From Allosediminivita pacifica (GTDB lineage Bacteria; Pseudomonadota; Alphaproteobacteria; Rhodobacterales; Rhodobacteraceae): a stretch of DNA of 64,000 nt. Below, one piece after another: positions 63,910-64,000 of the stretch (the stretch's first letter is position 1; every line of letters begins with the position of its first letter). The stretch lies in NCBI RefSeq assembly GCF_003054175.1, contig NZ_QBKN01000018.1, positions 40,083 through 104,082 on the forward strand, in the 5' to 3' direction. The notes below the pieces were generated by a model that was given only the letters and a program-made list of their open reading frames with translations, did not search any database and was not told the DNA's origin. The position numbers and the translations under genes are program-made.

Positions 63910-64000
63910 TCATGTTGACAAATGGCGTAGCCAGAGGCGGATCGACGTGATGTCGACGAAGCCCAGGAAGCTCTCTGCGGTCTTGTCGTATCGGGTTGCG
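63910..64000 (-). mobile_element. IS5-family transposase, C-terminal end (cut by window edge)
   Basis: Read on the minus strand from base 64000 the frame gives ATRYDKTAESFLGF, then VDITSIRLWLRHLST and a stop at 63910-63912. The RYDK...FL...I.LWLR pattern is the C-terminus of IS5-family (IS427-like) DDE transposases. A CTAG at 63905-63908 lies just outside the stop and may mark the target site, since members of this group insert at CTAG or TA. The rest of the element is outside the window. Confidence 0.75.

Overview
The window looks like chromosomal DNA of a marine alphaproteobacterium of the Rhodobacterales (Roseobacter group). The evidence is high GC, dense co-directional genes with GTGA/ATGA stop-start overlaps, a single-cysteine IscR heading an iscS-sufBCDS cluster, an Irr-type iron box, and short GC-rich dispersed repeats that I associate with this group. 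The genus cannot be fixed from the sequence; a Salipiger/Citreicella-like organism is a guess. No CRISPR, prophage, rRNA or replication origin was seen. One tRNA (Arg, CCG) and one insertion-sequence end are present.

Layout. 0-2.3 kb: the end of rpiA, a long inverted repeat, an Excalibur lipoprotein and a methyltransferase. 2.3-8.2 kb: glutathione reductase, then hflK-hflC-DUF2065-degP (membrane proteolysis and periplasmic quality control). 8.2-15.1 kb: a small lipoprotein, ferredoxin, a VCBS-type exported protein, YmdB-like phosphoesterase, two transporters, yebC and a LysE exporter. 15.1-20.5 kb: a repeat cluster, a tiny basic protein, cysS, cimA, a methyltransferase and an NDUFAF6-like protein. 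20.5-28 kb: a frameshifted DHA2-type efflux pump, another MFS protein, a DNA glycosylase, an esterase, a ferritin-like DUF455 protein, and an M23 peptidase overlapping a bactofilin gene. 28-38.7 kb: YbjN, HNH nuclease, VOC protein, peroxiredoxin, a 1091-residue AsmA-like protein, queA, an MFS protein, DUF924, an HD phosphohydrolase and an alpha/beta hydrolase.

38.7-47.4 kb is the iron-sulfur assembly operon iscR-iscS-sufB-x-x-sufC-sufD-x-x-sufS. Its promoter carries an Irr/ICE-like palindrome over the -10 box. 47.4-55.1 kb holds an O-methyltransferase, an animal-type heme peroxidase, tRNA-Arg and a 1495-residue secreted nuclease. 55.3-57.9 kb is a three-gene isochorismate to 2,3-dihydroxybenzoate operon without loading or assembly genes.

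57.9-63.6 kb carries a LysR regulator and a tightly coupled operon that interleaves an ABC importer with rutB-, rutC- and rutD-like genes. The ring-opening monooxygenase RutA is absent. This is the most unusual functional unit of the window. The last 0.4 kb is AT-rich. It carries the 3' remnant of an unknown gene cut by an IS5-type element, so accessory DNA begins here.

Three families of short intergenic repeats (three copies each) and a possible 141-bp folded element are described separately. One repeat family shows covarying hairpin arms.
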